64,000 nt of DNA from Eucommia ulmoides (lineage: Eukaryota > Streptophyta > Magnoliopsida > Garryales > Eucommiaceae): assembly GCA_016647705.1 (NCBI GenBank), contig CM028338.1, positions 19,179,577 through 19,243,576 of the forward strand, read 5' to 3'. The notes beneath the pieces were generated by a model. That model had not been told where the DNA came from, ran no database searches, and was given only the letters and a program-made list of their open reading frames with translations. The position numbers and the translations under genes were made by a program. The first letter of the stretch is position 1. Each line of letters opens with the position of its first letter. Positions 23,831 to 35,690 of this stretch are shown here, in pieces.

Positions 23831-24750
23831 TTAAAGTATTCGGCTTGACATGGAGAAGGGCTCTCCAAATAGAGGTTTCCGCCCATAGTATGTATCATAA
23901 AACACTACATATGGGTCTTGGTTTTGAACACCCTCAAGACTGGCAAGATTTGGCATTAATCGATTCGATCTTTCAACTTGACTCAGCTCCGTTTCTTGTG
24001 CTGGGGAAGCATGAATGTATTGAGCTGGAAATAGGGTAGGATAGGTAAGCCACATTGGATCCTTGTAGATGTGATCGTCTTGAATCGGGGGTGGCATCAC
24101 CAATTAGATTTCAAACGGGGAAAAATCATAATTGTTAACATATAATTCTTCATCGCCAATCCACACTTGGGTTTTCTCCTCATTAGCATGATTGTCTTTG
24201 ATCTAACCCAAGTACCTTTCGCTTGTATTCGGTTCCTCACGCTGGCTTTCACATGATATGGCTTGTGTGTCTCCCAATGCCACCATTTCTGACTCGGCCT
24301 CAATAAAGAAAATAAGCTGATCAATTTGTGTCTGAAGAGACATTACGATCGTATCGATTTCGACGCAGACCGTCTCAATATTGTCAAGACGATCCTCGTG
24401 CTCATTTAGTCGATCATTCGTTTCCCTTAAGAAAATCTAAGTCTCCCCCATAACTGCAACAAATATCTCTTCCAGGGCGGGAAAAGACTCCTCCTATTGG
24501 TCCGGGATGTCAATCCATAGCACTGAAATGGTAAAACTATCTCCCAAGCTTTAGTAGCTTGTTGAATAATTCCAACTCTGAAAATCAAGATCCGCCATGT
24601 CTTCCAGTACCCGATAGGCTTCGTCTGCAGTTAGTTGGTCGAAAAAGGTGGTACCGTTTTCTCCTTCAACCCACGTTCTGGTTGCGGCTAGTAACCCATC
24701 GAGGAAGTTCAGTAGTTGACACTCCCTCAGGAAACGATGATTGGGGAACT
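23831..24750 (-). pseudogene. Athila-like gag remnant of E3
   Basis: Minus-strand frames read QLLNFLDGLLAATRTWVEGE, then an FF...TADEAYRVLEDMADLDFQSW block near 24730-24570. This resembles Athila/Calypso-type gag, where a GLxxxTR...GG...EAYxLIExMA block is typical. Further left come heptad-like sequence and an acidic tail ending near 23831. Stops and frameshifts break it in several places. It differs from the gag-like ORF of E2 and E4, although the elements share LTR and post-gag structure, so the family carries at least two coding modules. Confidence 0.55.
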
Positions 24751-24954
24751 GAAATAGTAGCTCCTTGTATCAATCCCAAGCACAATAAAATGACTCAGAA
24801 TCTGTTGAAAGAAATGGAACAATACTTGTTGATCTAGCATTTTCAAGTGCCTTGCATGAAAAACAAAATTACAAACAAAACTTATAAACAAAATAAATGC
24901 ATAAAGTAAGATCAAGTTATTTACTCACAATATCAACAACAATCTAAAAACCAA

Positions 24955-24972
24955 TCCCCAGTAACGGCGCCA
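24955..24972 (-). other. E3 primer binding site, tRNA-Asp type
   Basis: Reverse strand TGGCGCCGTTACTGGGGA, two changes from the E2 site. Confidence 0.85.
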
Positions 24973-24978
24973 AAAACT

Positions 24979-26099
24979 TGGTAGCGGAATATTACGTCGC
25001 TACTTTCACCTCAAGTGTACGGATCAAATTTTAGTAGAGTGGGAAGAGTAAGGATTGTCGGATCCATAGGGATTGGTTTAGATTATCGTTAAGTACCGTA
25101 ATTATCATAACCTAACTTTATTTAGGCTATAAAAAAAATAGGTTTTTGTTTATAAATATAAAATACTAATCTAATTAACTAATTAAACTAATACTAATAT
25201 GAGATGTTTAGGGGAATGGATTATCTAGGGATTAACTTTATTTACTTAAATGTGTTTGATTTCATCTAATTTACATTAGCGGTATTCGACCTATTCGACA
25301 ATCTTGGTATCGTAAACTCACTCACTCCCTCTCCCGGGTCATTAGATCGTCGTGTTGTGTTTAAACCCTAGTCTAAATTCGGGGTTACCTCTCCCGAGTG
25401 TCAAACCCCGATTTCTTAGTATATCATAACAAGCATATAAAGGAAATTAAAGAACGATAAACACAATCGAATAACGAAGAACAACCGTTAATGAAACACA
25501 ATTCAAACAAACAACATTTTCATAAATTATATTAATCTCATAGATAATCCATATTTAGCTAATGGTCATAACCACATATACTATAACAAACGAGCTAAAC
25601 ATGCTCAAACAAACTACTAAAGTTAAGAAATAAAGAGAGAAATGAAAGAAACTAGTCGTTATCTGAAGAATCGATGCTAAAACTGCTCCAAGATCGTCCC
25701 CTCTTCTTGGAAATTTAATCTTCTCATTTGGTTGTGTTGAGCCCACCAAAATCTCCCCTAAAATGTCTCTCTCCCAATTCTATGGTCGAAAATAGAGGAA
25801 GAGGGATCAAATAATGGGAACAAAATATCTAAAAAAAATTTAAAAAAAAACACTTTACAGGTGCAGGGCTCACTGCTGCAGCGATGGGTCTGCATTTCTG
25901 AATTTGGTTTTTTTACTCATTTTTCCATCGTTCTTCCTCCGCCATTCCACCGATTAACTTGATTTTCAACCGTTTTAGCTTCTTTTCATCCCAAATACCT
26001 AATTTATACAAAAACAAATAAAAACAAATTAACATACTATAAAATACTCAAAAACTACCAAATTTGGTTGGAAAATAAATGGATAAATTCCACCTATCA
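24979..26099 (-). repeat. E3 5' LTR
   Basis: 1121 bp, starting (reverse strand) TGATAGGTGGAATTTATCC and ending GCTACCA. Only one clear palindrome-type motif (CACTGCTGCAGCGATGG near 25870), fewer than in the other LTRs. This is the only LTR of E3. Confidence 0.88.
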
Positions 26100-26104
26100 G
26101 TTGG

Positions 26105-27840
26105 TCTCTGATTTTTCTTTGGACAACCTCCCCAGCATCAATTCTATCTCAAGGGAAACATTTTCTCCTAGAGAGCTCGGAGATCCTCTTCTAGCCAACT
26201 GGACTCTGCCAGCTGGTGCATGTATTGAGTATCCAGTTCGACCATATCGTTTTAGTTGCCAGACAAGGCAGAAGACAGATGACAGATGGATACTCTGTAG
26301 AATGGATGTGCGTTCAAATCAAAATCTCTAATACGACATCAGAGGCAATACACAATTAAAAAAAAATATAGGAATAGTAAATGAAATAACAAAGATTACC
26401 TGAAGAAGTACACAAAGAAGAGTTTGAAAGAGTTCTGCTCGACTACGATTCTCAATCTTAGATTGGCTCTTGTCCCAGGATTGCTTGAAAAGAGTCCGAA
26501 TAGCTTTGTCGAAGTTCTCTTAATGGTTTGGAACTAAGGGACCTGCATTCTTTAATAGGTGACATATCTGTTCTCGAGAAACCCCTCACAAGCTTGAGAT
26601 GCGGATGTGCCATAGCTAGACGCTGATGAAGGGGGAGGAGGCCGAGCACTGATCGTTAAATCCTCAGAAACTCGAATGATGGGGGTCCTAGCTACTCGTA
26701 AACAGTTCTAATCCACGAAATTCAACAGGAACTGGAATGTTATTTCCAGGGACAGGAACAGACACCACTCCATGTTGCCTCCAACTCAGAGGTTGTGAGT
26801 GATCGGAATCTATTGATAGAGAAATGATGGGCTGAGGGGCTTGAAGCTAAGAAGCTCTGGGAGGAACCGCAACCGGCTGGAGAACTAGTTGAGGGGTTGA
26901 AGTTGGCATAGATGATTGTGAGGTTTTGCAAGTGACTGACCTAAGACTCAACCATTTTCGATGGTACAAAGGGGTTGTAGGTAAGCTCCTTGCAGGCTCG
27001 TTCATTTGTACCAAGAGCTTCTTTAATTAGTTTATGACTTTTGTTGTTAGACGGAAGCTCTTGCAGGCACTTTCACCTGTGCAATGTAATTTGTGAAGAT
27101 GTGAGGATACCACAGAAACAAAATTAATAAATTAAGGTCGGGAATCAGAAGTACAGAAAAGAAAATTACTCGAGAAATTGAAATGTCGTAGTACAACTGT
27201 GGGTTGCTCTATCTCATTAGAGGAGAATTCTCATCTTCCCTTGAAGAATAGATAACTTCTCTTCCAACCCTTTACGCCAGAAGGAAGGTGGTAAGGAAAG
27301 AGTATTGTTTGGTGGCAGAATAGTAGTACCTCCCGATTTTATGAAGGAATTTAAAAAAGCACACACTCATAATCTGGCGAAACCCGTTAGGAACTAATTG
27401 GGCTGGGGTGATTTCTAATTGACGGAATAGATTACGAAGGAAAGGAATAAAAGTGAGTCTAAGATCGTATTCGAACATCCGTACAAAGAGGCATATTTCA
27501 TCCTCTTTGCAGGAATAGGGACACTCATCTTTTGAAGGAACCCTAATTGTGACTGAGGTAGGGATATTATATGTGTCTCGGAAGAACTCAAGCCATTCCT
27601 CCTTAAAGTCACTCGCACCATGATTTTCCCAATTCACTGGGAAATCGGTGGATAAACGAGCCTTGGTCGTCGCCACCTTCTCAGAGAGAGGGGTCAACAA
27701 AGAACTAACTTTAACCAGACTGAAGAGAAGGTTGGAAACCATTCTTAGAGAAGAACAATCAAGAGTGTGAATAAAGAACAAAAAGGGCAGAACAATCAAG
27801 CAATTACATGAAAGGAAGAAGAACTTACGCTAAAGACGAT
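26105..27840 (-). pseudogene. TE2 antisense ORF, N-terminal part (putative gypsy-type transposon protein)
   Basis: An open frame runs from 27799 to 27272 on the minus strand, opposite to TE2. Residues resembling DEICLFVRMFEYDLRLTFIP and FLRNLFRQLEITPAQLVPNG match the signature of the plant putative gypsy-type transposon domain (Pfam Transposase_28-like: ICLFxxMFxxGLRLPxxPFxRExLxxLxIxPxQLxPN). Further left the frame decays through Ser/Pro-rich sequence to 26105, where E3 interrupts it; it resumes at 13312. The start lies about 50-90 bases from the 3' LTR. Antisense ORFs in this place are known in Tat elements, with unknown function. Confidence 0.65.
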
Positions 27841-27889
27841 GATCTTTTGTCTCGCCTCTTTGAATCTCCATGAAAGTCAGGAGGGCAAA

Positions 27890-28549
27890 TGATATAGGAG
27901 AAATTCCCGCCCACGTTTGATGGAAGCCAATAGGAGGACGATAGGTCGGGTCAGGTAATAAAATACAACCATAGGAATTGACTCGAAGATCGCCCATGGA
28001 TCAGGTGTATCGGTGGCCTAAATTATGTTACATTAGCCCACAGAAAGAGCCCAATGCATGCGTAGATGAAATTATCCATAAAAGGCCCCATCGTGTTTGG
28101 GCAGACATGAATAGAAGAAGGCTCCCTAATGGGGCCTGGTCATAAGTAGGTAAGATCGACAGTGGAAGGCCACTGGATGATTGACTGAAAACCCCCACGA
28201 TCCCATGCATACAAAGAAAAGTAACTATTTTATGATTCATAGTGGGATCATAAACAATTCCATGCAATTAAAGAGAGGATTGTAGAGGGAGTGGTGATAT
28301 GAACGGGCAGTGTAGGATAAATGATCTATATATGAAGACGGGTAAGAAGGGGCCAAGGTATATTTTTACATACTGAAAGGTTTTGACCATAAAGCAGACT
28401 AACTTATTCTCACATTGGAGATTTTTTGGCCTACACCACACCAGTGTCTCTTGGAGCTATCTAGTTTCACAGGTTAAAGTTGCAAGTTGATGAGGTCTTT
28501 GGCAAGTGTCAGGATCTTTGCACGTGCGAGGGGTTTTTTGGCAACATCA
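27890..28549 (+). repeat. TE2 3' LTR
   Basis: 660 bp, TGATATAGGAGAAATTCC to TTTTGGCAACATCA, followed by ATCAT. Differs from the 5' LTR by many substitutions and a small extra segment near 28200-28260, so TE2 is clearly older than E2. Confidence 0.9.
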
Positions 28550-28578
28550 ATCATAATGAGTGTGAATGTTACATCTTA

Positions 28579-29329
28579 TCTAATACTTAAAAGTGAAAGG
28601 AGATATAATGTTTTACTGAGGTTAAAGAATACATTTTTCAAGTTTTTTGGTGGGTTCTAATTTTTTTTATTTCTTTATATATAAAATTAGAATTTCTTGA
28701 CTTGCGAAAATTGATAAAATTAATCTTAATTTATGGTTATTTGTTTATTATTTTATAGTATTTTAGTAAAAAATAATTTGGAGAAATATTATTTTACTAT
28801 GATTATTTATGTAATTTTTAATAATATATTTATTTTCGATTTTTATAAAACGTCATTGCTTACTAAAATTTATAGATTTTTTATTTTATTTTTTATTTAC
28901 CACGAGTAAAAAAAGAAAAAAAAATCAAAATAAAAGTATAATTTTTTTATTAAAAAAATTATATTATCTAATCTAATACTTAAAAGTGGAAGAAGATAGA
29001 AGGTTTTAATAAGGTCAAAGAACACATTTTCAAGTTTTTTGGTAGGTTCTAATTTTTATTTTTTTATATATAAAATTAGAATTTGTTCACTTGCAAAAGT
29101 TGATAAAATTAATAAATTTATGGTTATTTGTTTATTATTTTATATTATATTAGTAAAAAAATATTTTGTAGAAATATTATTTTACTATGATTATTTATGT
29201 AATTTTTAATAATATATTTATTTTTATATTTATAAACGTCTTTACTTATTAAAATTTATTGATTTTTATTTTTGATTTTTTATTACCACAAATAAAAAAA
29301 AAGTAATGAAAAATTCAAAATAGAAGTAC

Positions 29330-29370
<41 letters not shown>

Positions 29371-30016
29371 TTATATCTATATCTAATACTTAAACATGGA
29401 AGGAAAGAGAATGTTTTAATGAGATTAAAGAATGTATTTTTCAAGCTTTTGGGTGACTTCTAAATAGTCCGACCCTTCCCTAGACCCTGCATATAGCAGG
29501 GGCTTTGTAGCACCGGGCTCTCCTTTTTATATATAAAATAATGAGTGGCCCCACTCAATATTTTTTAATTATATTAAACTTTTTTAATTAATGCCAAAAT
29601 ATATGATTAATTTCTTAGTTCACATTTAAATCACTTGAAAAAATAATTGTAATTCAAATACTAATTCCACCCAAGTCGAAAATAGATACGATATAAATTA
29701 ATTAAATTAGAATTTTTTGACTGGCAAAAATTGATAAATTAATCTTAATTTATGATTATTTGGTTATTATTCTATAATATATTAGTAAAATTAATATGTA
29801 AAAATTTTATTTTATTTTTTAAATTATTTATGTAATTTTTAATAGTATATTTATTTTCAAAACTTATAAAATGTCATTATTTACTAAAATTTATACATTT
29901 TCTCCCGAACATTGCTACCAAAGTAATCAAATGATACCGATGTGTTTAATGCTTCAATATTACGAACTCATTAAAATTTATTTCTAAGCCCGTGTAATAC
30001 GCGGGTCTAAAACTAA
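28579..30016 (+). mobile_element. Helitron-like elements, three 5' ends and one 3' end
   Basis: TCTAATACTTAAAAGTG/A starts occur at 28579, 28972 and 29382, each followed by the same AGGTTAAAGAATACATTTTTCAAG-type block. One 3' end closes the run: hairpin GCCCGTGTAATACGCGGGT (29988-30006) followed by CTAAAACTAA. The second and third units, separated by an A-tract at 29335-29367, mirror the composite at 8957-9977. No Rep/helicase coding. Confidence 0.65.
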
Positions 30017-30946
30017 ACAATTCTTAAAAGTAGAAGGAGAGAGAAGTCTTTAATGAGATTGAAAAATGACTATTTCAAGCATTTTGGTGAATTCTTATAT
30101 TTCTTTTTGTTTTTTATTTTTTATATATCAAAAAATGAATGCCTACTCAATTTTTTTTTTTTTCGTTTTAGTTCTATTTTTTTTTTTTTAATTAATACAC
30201 AAATATATGATTAATTTTCTTGGTGTACATTTTAAATTACTTAAAAAATAATTCTAATTAAAAAAAAATATTTTCAACCAAAAATAAATTAGATACGATA
30301 TAAATTAAGCAAGCTGGAGAATACTTATTCCAAGCATTTTGTTGAATTTTTATATTTTTTTATTTTTTTTTATATATCAAATAATGGGTGACCTACTCTA
30401 TTTTTTTATAGTTATATTTTATTTTATTTTTTTATATATATCAAATAATGAGTGCCCTATTCAATTTCTTTCAAAAAAATTTTATTTGTTTTAGTTATAT
30501 TTTTTTTTTCTATTTAATGCAAATATATATGATTAATTTCTCCATTGCAAATTTTGAATTACTTAAAAAATAATTATGATTGAAAAATATTTTCAATCAA
30601 AAAGAAATTAGATAAGACATAAATTAATTAAATTGGAATTTATTAGACTTGAAAAAATTGATAAAATTAATAATATTATGGTTATTTGTTTGTCGTTTTA
30701 TAATATATTAGTAAAAGTTAATTTGTAGAAATATTATCTCACATTTATGATTATTTATGTAATTTTTAATAGTATATTTATTTTTCGGTTTGTATAAAAC
30801 TCCATTACTCAATAAAATTTATGCACCCATCCTCGGATATTAATTGCTACCAAAGTAACCAAATAATATGAATGTATTTCATTTTTCAATATTAAAAATT
30901 TGTTATAAATTTTTCTAAGCCCACCAAATGCGTGGGTCTGAACTAG
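30017..30946 (+). mobile_element. Helitron-like element, non-autonomous
   Basis: Starts with a degenerate ATTCTTAAAAGTAGAAGG block at about 30020, with internal repeats of a TATATATCAAATAATGGGTG/AGTGCC segment (30120, 30370, 30430). It ends with the stem-loop CCCACCAAATGCGTGGG and CTAG at 30943-30946 with T following, a textbook Helitron 3' end. Confidence 0.65.
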
Positions 30947-31837
30947 TAAGAAACTAAAATTGGAAGATTATATCCGAGAATGCTTACATAACTTTTTCTC
31001 TTAATTCTCCTTAATATCTCTTTCTTTTAACATTTTATTTTGTTTAAATAAATTTTAATTACTTATCAATAATATAATAATTTAGTGAATTCAATTGTTA
31101 TTTACTATTAATATAATGGGTTCAAATAATTTTGAAAGTTTTTTTTTATATATTTTTCTTTTAAATAAAAGATAAAATACTTTACAATGAATATTAAAAA
31201 AGACTATAAATAATTCACTTATTAGACTTTTTATTTTAAAAAAGAGTCTTTTGAAAAAAATTATATATATTTTTTTATATAAGTGTTGACAAGCGTAATT
31301 AAAAATATATTGGGAAATTTAATATATAGACACTAAGAGATATACAACTCATAAAATGAACCACTCAACTAGGAAAATAATTTTTTTAGTTCTTACAAAA
31401 TAGTCAGTAACATTTGCCCCCCCCCCCCCCCCCCCAAAATTGATATTGTATTTACAAACTCATGTCATCCAATGTTGTGTAACCGCTACATTTATGAAAA
31501 GTGCACAGTTCCCAAATATATCACCGTAAACATTCATATTTTTATTCTACTATTTTTAAATATTTCAGTAGATTTTAATTCTCATTCTGCTGTCGTGAAT
31601 GTTCATGAATGTTCATTGTTCTTTGCACGAACAAATCAACAAAAATAAATCCCGGTATGAACCTTCGTAAAAACCACCCGAAGTAAAAATAAAAAAAATA
31701 AAAATAAAAACTAAGATTAGAAAAAACAAATTGATGTAAACATTACATCAAACCACACAAACATTCTCTCAAAACACCACGAGCAAACATCGAAACCTCC
31801 TAACATCAACAAAATGTAAAAGTGACATGAAGATTCA
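30947..31837. other. AT-rich DNA with poly-C tract and a heat-shock-element-like site
   Basis: No gene. A run of about 19 C lies at 31417-31435, and a perfect four-unit GAAnnTTC array at 31597-31614. From about 31500 it resembles the tandem-repeat DNA to the right of the hAT element. Confidence 0.55.
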
Positions 31838-31853
31838 CCAACTAGAGGGGTGG

Positions 31854-33332
31854 TGATAGGTGTAAAATACCTATCTATTTCGAAACCGAATTTGTTAGTT
31901 TTTTAGCGTATTAGTTATATTTAATTTCGTTTTAGTTTGTTTTAGTGTAAAACAGGTGAAGGGACGTTAACGAGCGATAAACAAGTGAAAATGGTGGAGA
32001 AATGGTGAACAAAACATGAAGAACAGGATTTCGGTGCATGAAGACCACCACCTAGGTGGAAATTCCACCGCCTAGGCAGAAAAGAGGCAGAAAGTTGGAA
32101 GGATGAAGTGTTGAACCACCGCCTAGGTAAGAAAACCACCACCTAGGCGAAATAACGTCAGAATGTTGTGCCAACAGCCACCGCCTAGGCGGAGAAACCA
32201 CCGCCTAGGCGAAGATCTGACAGAAGCTTAACCGACTCAACCACCGCCTAGACAGTGACACTCTACATAGAAATATCTATTTTTAGATATTTTGAAGATA
32301 TTTTCAAAACCTTGCTTTTTAACTCTTTTCTCCCCCCAATTGTTAAGAGCCCGGATGATGTTTTGAGAGCTCCTTTCACCTTAGTTAGGATTAGATAATT
32401 TAGGAGTAGATTAGATTAGTTTTAGGAAGTATTCTTGACCAATTCTTGAAAAGCTAAAAGAGGAAGTTCATCAATGGAGAAGAGGAAGCTCGGGAGGATT
32501 GTTCTTTGGCAAAAGTGGACTACTCCACTTTGAGATTTGATTTTTCTTCCCTTGTTTCCATCTTTGTACTTAATGTTTATTATTGATATTTATGATATCC
32601 TCTTGATTTAATATTGTAATGGCTAAGATCATGTTAGTTTAATTAGAGATTAGTTAAGGTTAGATGTAATTCATGTAAATACTCGTTTGGTTTAATATAT
32701 GTTTCTTTAACGGTTATTACTTTTAAATTCTATTGTGTTTATCATTTGATGACGATCTTAGTATGCTTGTAATGGTATTAGGGTTGGATTTGAGAATCTA
32801 GGATTTGACACTTAGAAGAGGTAACCCTAGATTCGGACTAGGGTTAACACATCGTTACAATCTAACGACCCGGGAGGGCGTTAGTTAGTGTGCAATCGAT
32901 GACGTTGGGTCAAGACTCACGTGGCCTAGAGTCATTAAGACATTGAGGGGGACCTCTTCGTTGACACGAAGTCGCGTATTCCCTCATCTTACACTCGGAA
33001 GAGGTGGCGGAGGAGTTTATGAACCGGGATTGTCGGATACCTAAACTCCGTTATTGTTAACTAAACGAAATCAAACATGTATTAAGTGAACGAAATCAAT
33101 CCCTAGTTAATCAACTTAGTTAGGATTAACCCACTAATTGTAGTTTAGCTTAGTTTAATTTTAATTCATTTCTTTAATCGTCAGGATAACATGAGACTAC
33201 GTAAATTGCGGTATTCAATTATTCACACTTTTCTCTATGGGAACGATATCCGATCTTCAAAGATTCATTATATTAAAACTTAAATCTCGTATACTTACGA
33301 GGGTAAGTAGCGGTGTATTTCACGCGCTACCA
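31854..33332 (+). repeat. Solo LTR of the tRNA-Asp family
   Basis: 1479 bp, TGATAGGTGTAAAATACC to CGCTACCA, flanked by perfect GGTGG duplications (31849-31853 and 33333-33337). No PBS or internal sequence on either side. Palindrome cluster at 32041-32262 with CCGCCTAGGCGG at 32181-32192 and several CCTAGGC half variants. Confidence 0.92.
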
Positions 33333-33337
33333 GGTGG

Positions 33338-34320
33338 TCATGGGCCGGGTTCGGGCCGGGCTTTAACTAGGGTATTACAAAAAAATATCCCGGCCCTATG
33401 GTCGAGCTCTACTTTCATGTCCAAACCCGACCCTACAAAAAAAATTAAGGCCAAACCCAGCCCTAGGCCCGGCCCGTGTTTAGTTTATGGTTTTTTTTGC
33501 CTTGTTTGGTTGGGGTTTTGCCCTTAATAAATCTGAATTTTTCAATTAAAAAAAAAAAAAAAACCTCCATCGCTTAACCAATGAATCCCACAAAAGTTAT
33601 TCTAAGCATATAAAACAAATTCAACAAAAATAGAATGATGAAGAAGAACGATGAACTCATGAACTAAGCAGATTAAAACAAATTCAACAATAGATTCAAA
33701 CAAACAGATTCAAAATGCTAAACAAATTCAACAAAATCACAAAAATGAATTAAGAAACTTACAGATTGTCATGAACAACAACAATGCCGAGAACAGCGGG
33801 TCGTGAGGAATCGACAGCGATGAACAACAGCAGCGATGGCCAGGAACAACAATAGCAGCAACATCGACGCGAGTCAGTGACGATGATGATAGATGGCGAA
33901 GATCAGCGGTGAAGAACGACAAAGGCGAACGGCGACGATAGAATATGGAGAAGATCGAGAGATCAAGAGAAAAGAAATGAAGAGATATGCCATCTAAGAG
34001 ATCGCGGCGGCGAAACAAAAATGAGAAAACTAACTAGGGTGAGACGACTATATGAGAACAACACATTAGGGTTTCCACTTTCCATATATCAATGGGTTTT
34101 TTTTTTAATAAAATATTTTTAGGGGGGAAAATATAATGTGGAAGGCGGGTATAGTATCATGGGTATCCAATCCTGGGCTGAATATATGTATGTACGTGTG
34201 TGTATATATATATATAAAATTAATATAAATCCTCAGGATGGGTCGAGCCGGCCCTAAAATATTTTGGCATTGCCTAAACCCAGTCCTAAAATTGATCGGG
34301 CCTTAAAACCATAGCCCGGA
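33338..34320. other. Internal DNA of the hAT element
   Basis: Starts GC-rich (GGGCCGGGTTCGGGCCGGGC type), then AT-rich, then a GCGA-rich stretch at 33770-34010 that looks like captured or untranslated host sequence, and ends GC-rich again. I recognise no protein family in it. Confidence 0.55.
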
Positions 34321-35690
34321 TGATAGGTGGAATTTATCTATATATTCCCAAGCCGATTTTGATAGTTTTCGAGTGTTCTTATTATGTTTTAATATGATTT
34401 AATTTGTTTTTATTTGTTTTGGTATAAATCAGGTGTTTGGAACGAAAATGGATGAAAACGGTTGAAAATCAAGCAAATCGGTGGGACTTCGGTGGAGAAA
34501 AGTTGAAAAAGGCTAGGTTCAGAAATTGCAGGCTCACCGCTGCAACGATCAATCAAACAGAAATATTTTGTTTGACCATCGCTACAGCGGTGAACTTTAC
34601 TGCTGCGGCGATCAACTGACAGAAACCTACTGACTTCCTACTGCTGCATCGGTCCGACACCAGGTGGCTTAAATATTTTGGGATATTTTCTTAGATATTT
34701 TGGATCCCTTAATATCCCCCTTTTCTCCCTCATACCATGGATGGTTTTGGGGACAATTTTGGGATATTTGAGAGCTCAAGATCAAGAACAAGAAGAAGAG
34801 ATCATCAATTGAAGAAGAGGAAACGATTTCAGAGCAGTTTTTGTGGAAGTGAAACACTTCACTTCTCATATTTGCTTTTCGTTCTTTGTTTTTCTCTTTG
34901 TTCTTAAGTTTTGTATATTGAATTATGATGTTAATCTCTTATTTTAATGAATATTCGATTAATATCATGACTAGCTACATATCTATTATCTAGGAACTGA
35001 TATAGTTTATGAAAATATTATTTGAGTAAATCATGTTTCGTTAACGGTTGTTCATCCGTATTCGATTGTGATTACTGTTCTTTTATATCCATAATATGCT
35101 TGTTATGATATTGTGGTTGATTTGAGAATACGGGGTTTGACACTCGGGAGAGGTAACCCCGAATTCGGACTAGAATTTAAACACAATGCAATGATCTAAT
35201 AACTCGGGAGAGTATTAGAAATTGTGCAATCCATGAGGTTGGGGCGAAACTCATGTGATTAGCGTCATTTAGACGCTAGATAGGGACATCGGCGTTGACG
35301 CAAAATCACATATTCATTCACTTTACACTCGGGAGAGGTAGTGAGTAAGTTTTCGATACCTAGATTGTCGGATAGTTTGAATTCCGTTAATGTAAACTAG
35401 ATTGAATCAAATACGTATAAGTAAACGAAGTTAATCCCTAGATAATCTATTCTCATAATATATATATTTATGTAGTATAATTTAATTAGTTATTAATTTA
35501 GTTTAGTATATATTCTAAAAACAAAAACCTAAATTTGAGTCGCCTAGATAAATTTTGGTTATAACAATTGCGGTACTTAACGACAATTTAATCCAATCCT
35601 TGTGGATACAATAACATTTCTCATTCACTATTCTATAATACTTGACCCGTACACTTACAGTGAAATTAGCGATGTAATATTCCGCTACTA
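34321..35690 (+). repeat. Second solo LTR in the hAT element
   Basis: 1370 bp, starting TGATAGGTGGAATTTATC (the E3 LTR type) and ending CGCTACTA. Flanks are CCGGA (34316-34320) and CCGGG (35691-35695). Motif cluster at 34535-34655 with CTGCAGC-like cores (CACCGCTGCAACGATC, CGCTACAGCGGTG, CTGCTGCGGCGATC). Confidence 0.87.

Larger units (their letters stand above)
13318..26099 (-). mobile_element. One-LTR element E3 lacking its 3' LTR
   Basis: This minus-oriented element is flanked by perfect GTTGG duplications (13313-13317 and 26100-26104). It has a 5' LTR (24979-26099), PBS, a decayed gag region and the full post-gag internal region. At its left end it stops at ...AAGTTTGGGGGTA (reverse strand), immediately after the polypurine tract and two bases before the 3' LTR should begin; no LTR is present there. 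The antisense ORF of TE2 resumes directly on both sides. The complete element E2 sits inside it, so E3 alone is about 3.9 kb. Confidence 0.85.
10607..28549 (+). mobile_element. Outermost Tat-like LTR retrotransposon TE2 with nested insertions
   Basis: LTRs at 10607-11234 and 27890-28549 are flanked by perfect ATCAT duplications (10602-10606 and 28550-28554), which defines one 17.9-kb insertion. It has a PBS (11237), the start of gag (to 11429) and, next to the 3' LTR, an antisense ORF (27840 to 26105, resuming 13312 to about 12496). The pol region is missing. Antisense ORFs between pol and the 3' LTR are known in plant Tat-lineage elements such as Grande and RIRE2. The antisense ORF was later split by E3, and gag was broken by an LTR at 11430. 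Without the nested DNA the remnant is only about 4 kb. Confidence 0.88.

Noticed and set aside
33737..34018. Minus-strand open frame of 93 codons inside the hAT element
   Set aside because: Low-complexity Ser/Phe/Arg-rich product without family resemblance, within non-autonomous transposon DNA; probably chance.
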